Below are positions 61,565-64,000 of a stretch of DNA of 64,000 bases, one piece after another (positions within the stretch are counted from its first letter, which is position 1; every line of letters starts with the position of its first letter). The stretch comes from Endotrypanum monterogeii (lineage: Eukaryota; Euglenozoa; Kinetoplastea; Trypanosomatida; Trypanosomatidae), in contig CM007318.1 of assembly GCA_000333855.2 (NCBI GenBank), positions 1,219,050 through 1,283,049 on the forward strand. The letters are read 5' to 3'. A program made the position numbers and the translations under genes. Below the pieces are notes generated by a model. That model made no database searches, was not told where the DNA came from, and saw only the letters and a list, made by a program, of their open reading frames with translations.

Positions 61565-62896
61565 ATGCGCGCGTACATAGGTTTGCCGACGGTATTGGTG
61601 GTGGCCGCGTTGTTCTTTGCGCCATGCGTGTGCACCACCGCAGTCGGCGGCTACCGAGTCGCACTCGTCTCGGATATCCACTACGATCCGCTTTATGGGA
61701 CACCAAAGGCGTACAAGTGCACGAGTGCCTCGGATGCTGTCTGGGGCAAGCCAGGCTGCGATTCATCGCCACAGCTGACGGCGCGTTCGCTGGAGGACGT
61801 CTCGGCGCAGAACACGAGTTTGGTTCTGTACGTCGGCGACTGGCAGCGACACAAATATCTGGACAGTGAGCTGGCGCCAGGTGCTCTCTTCAAGGACTTG
61901 TCGCGGCGCTTCCGCAATGTTTCGGTGGACGGCTCACTCGGTCCTGTGGCCTTCAGTGCGTCTCTGGGTAACAATGACGTCGTACCCGACTATTATTTCG
62001 CGTGGGAGGAGGAGGAGTCGAAGAGGGGGCTGGAGCAACGGGTGGGCGCTATGCAGGTGGCCGGGCTATTGAGCGACGCAGAGGCCTCCACAATGAAAAA
62101 GTGTGGCTATTACACACACGAGATGCCCGGCGTGAGTGTGATTGTGTTGCATACACTACTGTGGTCGTACAAGCTCGAGCCGTCGCTGTCCTTCGATGTC
62201 AGTGACCCCTGCGATCAGTTTTCGTTTCTACGACATGAACTCGCAAAGGTGAGTGCCGCTGGCAAGCGAGCCATCATAATGGGGCACATTCCCCCTGGCC
62301 TCAGCGTTTATGACGTGCTCAGGCGTGGCTTCAAGTCGGCGTCGGATGACATGTTCTGGAAGGATCAGTATCAGAAGATGTATGACGGTATTATCTACGA
62401 GTACAAGGACCACATCGCGGTGCAGTTGTTTGGGCACACACATAGGTTCAGGCCGCTCACGGTTTCGCGGAATGGTGCACTGGGCCTCGTTATGCCCGCC
62501 ATCTCTCCAATCTTCAATAACTTCCCGTCGTATATGGTGGCTGAGTTCACCGACGCGTGGTCACTCGAAGACACCGTAATTCGGTACATTACCAAAGACG
62601 GCGTTTACCACTCTGGATCTTCTGCCGTGAAGGCACTGAACCTGACGCACGGACTTCGGTTCTTCGTGGAGGTGCGAGAGAATGTCGCGCGACTGGCGAC
62701 GGACGACGCGATGTGGGAGCGCTACCTCACCGTGTTCTGCGGTGGCGAAGTGCTCCTTGATGTCTTCCCAGGAGGCGAGTGTGATGACCAATGCCGTTAT
62801 GTTGTTGTGTGCTCCATGTTGGAGAACAGTCACGCCAAGATTCAGCGCTGTGTGGCCGAGTACAACGATCAAGTATTCTCGTCGGAGGAGGCCTAA
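61565..62896 (+). CDS. Secreted metallophosphoesterase, endopolyphosphatase/SMPDL3-like
   Basis: 443 residues. A signal peptide (IGLPTVLVVAALFFAPCVC, about 5-23) is followed by a calcineurin-like phosphoesterase domain. Metal-site motifs are all present: D-x-H in SDIHYDP (about 37-43), GD in YVGDW (about 88-92), GNND (about 135-138), GH in IIMGHIPPG (about 238-246) and GHTH (about 289-292). The GNND form, rather than GNHD/GNHE, is also found in Ppn1-type endopolyphosphatases. The C-terminal Cys-rich part (about 395-425) resembles the acid-sphingomyelinase/Ppn1 tail. Likely substrates are polyphosphate or phosphodiester/nucleotide compounds in acidocalcisomes or lysosomes; acid sphingomyelinase activity is less likely without a saposin domain. 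It lies just before copy 2 of the direct repeat. Confidence 0.87.
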   Translation: MRAYIGLPTVLVVAALFFAPCVCTTAVGGYRVALVSDIHYDPLYGTPKAYKCTSASDAVWGKPGCDSSPQLTARSLEDVSAQNTSLVLYVGDWQRHKYLDSELAPGALFKDLSRRFRNVSVDGSLGPVAFSASLGNNDVVPDYYFAWEEEESKRGLEQRVGAMQVAGLLSDAEASTMKKCGYYTHEMPGVSVIVLHTLLWSYKLEPSLSFDVSDPCDQFSFLRHELAKVSAAGKRAIIMGHIPPGLSVYDVLRRGFKSASDDMFWKDQYQKMYDGIIYEYKDHIAVQLFGHTHRFRPLTVSRNGALGLVMPAISPIFNNFPSYMVAEFTDAWSLEDTVIRYITKDGVYHSGSSAVKALNLTHGLRFFVEVRENVARLATDDAMWERYLTVFCGGEVLLDVFPGGECDDQCRYVVVCSMLENSHAKIQRCVAEYNDQVFSSEEA

Positions 62897-63222
62897 TTAC
62901 CGGGATACATGATAGCCATCATTGTCATATTCACGCTTGCTGTTTCAGCGGCGGATGTGGTCTTACTGCTGATGATCCGCAGCGGACAGATGACGTTCTC
63001 CTGGGAGCGAATGACGGCTGCAGCTTGGTGGGTGGCCCTCGTCAGGAAACAGGAAACGAGCGTCACTGTTGAGTCGAACTGACCAGGGGACGTTCCTCAC
63101 CCGTGCCAAGTGCAGAGAGACGCTCGTGGGGGCCCGCGCTACCCCAGATGACTCTTTCCGTACGCCCCATTGCGCTCGTTCTCAGTTTCAGCGCGTCTGT
63201 TCATCTTGAGTCCCCCGGAGCG
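62897..63222. other. Spacer before direct repeat copy 2
   Basis: 326 bp of 3' flank of the phosphoesterase gene. No feature is seen. Confidence 0.5.
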
Positions 63223-64000
63223 CCGCTGATGGCGTTGGCGTTGGGATGTTGCAGGGCGCGGCGCAAGGCGACCTGCGACCGTGACGACGACTGCGCCATG
63301 TGTGTGAGATATGACGTGCCAGCAAGACTCGAACTCATCTCACTCAGCCTTTGCTGCCTGCTGGTGTGGGGAGGTCTGCGCCACTCCATAGGATGCGCCG
63401 CGGGGTGGGTGGGCAGCCGGCTGAGGGCTAGCTCGTCTTGAGCTAGGATGCAGTGCGGGTGCGGTGCTGAGATGACAGAGGTTGCCATCTGCGCGGCCTG
63501 TGCGCACCACCGCGTTGTGGCCCGCGGTGGACGTCTGTCCCTCCGAGGGGGAAGGGTGTGTATATATGTATCTGTATTATGTATATGTATGTGTCTGTGG
63601 AGCCACGGTAGAGTGCTGAGTGTGAAGAAAAGGAAAGCGTCGCACGGCACGGAATCGCCGCGCGGGGTGGTCTGTCGCTTTTTTTCATGTTTTTTTTGTT
63701 TTGGTGCCACATGCTCGCACGCGTCTGTAGCGGTACGTAGCGGCGCAGGGGCCGGAGTGTGAAGCAGCTGCGCAGTGAATGCATTCGTATGAACCGTGCA
63801 TTGCTGTGGACGTTGCGTGTGCTTGGTCTCATTTTGGACCCTCTCGGCTGTGCGCACCTGTGCCATCGAAGGGGTTTCTATTTGTAGATGCACTCACCGG
63901 CGTTTCCCGCTATTCCCTCCAATAGACGCTGATTTCTTCTCCCCTCGACCCCCCCCGCCACCACCCCAACCGCCATTTCCGTCCTTTATTATTTTCCGTT
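63223..64000. repeat. Long direct repeat, copy 2 (cut by window end)
   Basis: Matches 54061-54825 with five substitutions and a 13-bp insertion (near 63571-63583) over the 778 bp visible. The repeat continues to the last base of the window, so its true length is unknown. The unit-to-unit distance is 9162 bp and encloses three genes. Confidence 0.93.

Overview
The window looks like a stretch of a trypanosomatid chromosome, most likely Leishmania or a close relative in the Leishmaniinae. All recognisable protein genes are intronless and lie on the + strand, as expected for one polycistronic unit. They are separated by long intergenic regions rich in polypyrimidine tracts and microsatellites that carry spliced-leader acceptor AGs. 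The first gene encodes the large subunit of the two-gene (bi-subunit) topoisomerase IB, which is specific to kinetoplastids. From memory, that gene and several of its neighbours here (RuvB-like helicase, PI 4-kinase) lie on chromosome 34 of Leishmania; this should be confirmed by alignment.

Layout. 1-2019: intergenic. 2020-26676: topoisomerase IB large subunit, an LRR/Sfi1-like protein, a CID-CCCH-RanBP2 zinc-finger RNA-processing protein, a 5-kb gene-poor stretch with apparent pseudogene debris, a small LRR protein, a mitochondrial TPR protein, RUVBL1, a divergent SET-domain protein and the glycosome-biogenesis ATPase PEX1. 26931-27581: a Pol III island of five tRNA genes: Asn(-), Tyr with an 11-nt intron (-), Thr(-), Pro(+), Asn(+). 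The two tRNA-Asn genes form a perfect 73-bp inverted repeat. 28210-47475: a 1948-residue helical-repeat protein of unusually AT-rich composition, a LicD/fukutin-like protein, a PDCD2L/TSR4-like protein, an ankyrin protein, a large coiled-coil membrane protein and an unrecognised 873-residue protein. 48362-53352: PI 4-kinase beta-like (with a probable N-terminal frameshift) and a pfkB/adenosine-kinase-like protein, separated by an assembly gap flanked by corrupted duplicate sequence. 54061-64000: a near-identical ~770-bp direct repeat at both ends (9162-bp spacing) brackets an NDUFB9-like LYR protein, a patatin-fold protein that seems to have lost both catalytic residues, and an endopolyphosphatase-like phosphoesterase.

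The protein genes do not form a functional operon. As usual in trypanosomatids, neighbours share transcription and are separated by trans-splicing and polyadenylation, and gene-specific control is expected in the 3' UTRs. The most interesting items are structural: the 9.16-kb direct-repeat unit, the inverted tRNA-Asn pair, the candidate pseudoenzymes (patatin and SET) and the gene-debris region at 11.3-16.2 kb. I did not find an obviously new multi-gene system. Gene starts were set to ATG codons downstream of a credible polypyrimidine/AG acceptor, because several open frames begin at TTG or GTG upstream of the true start.
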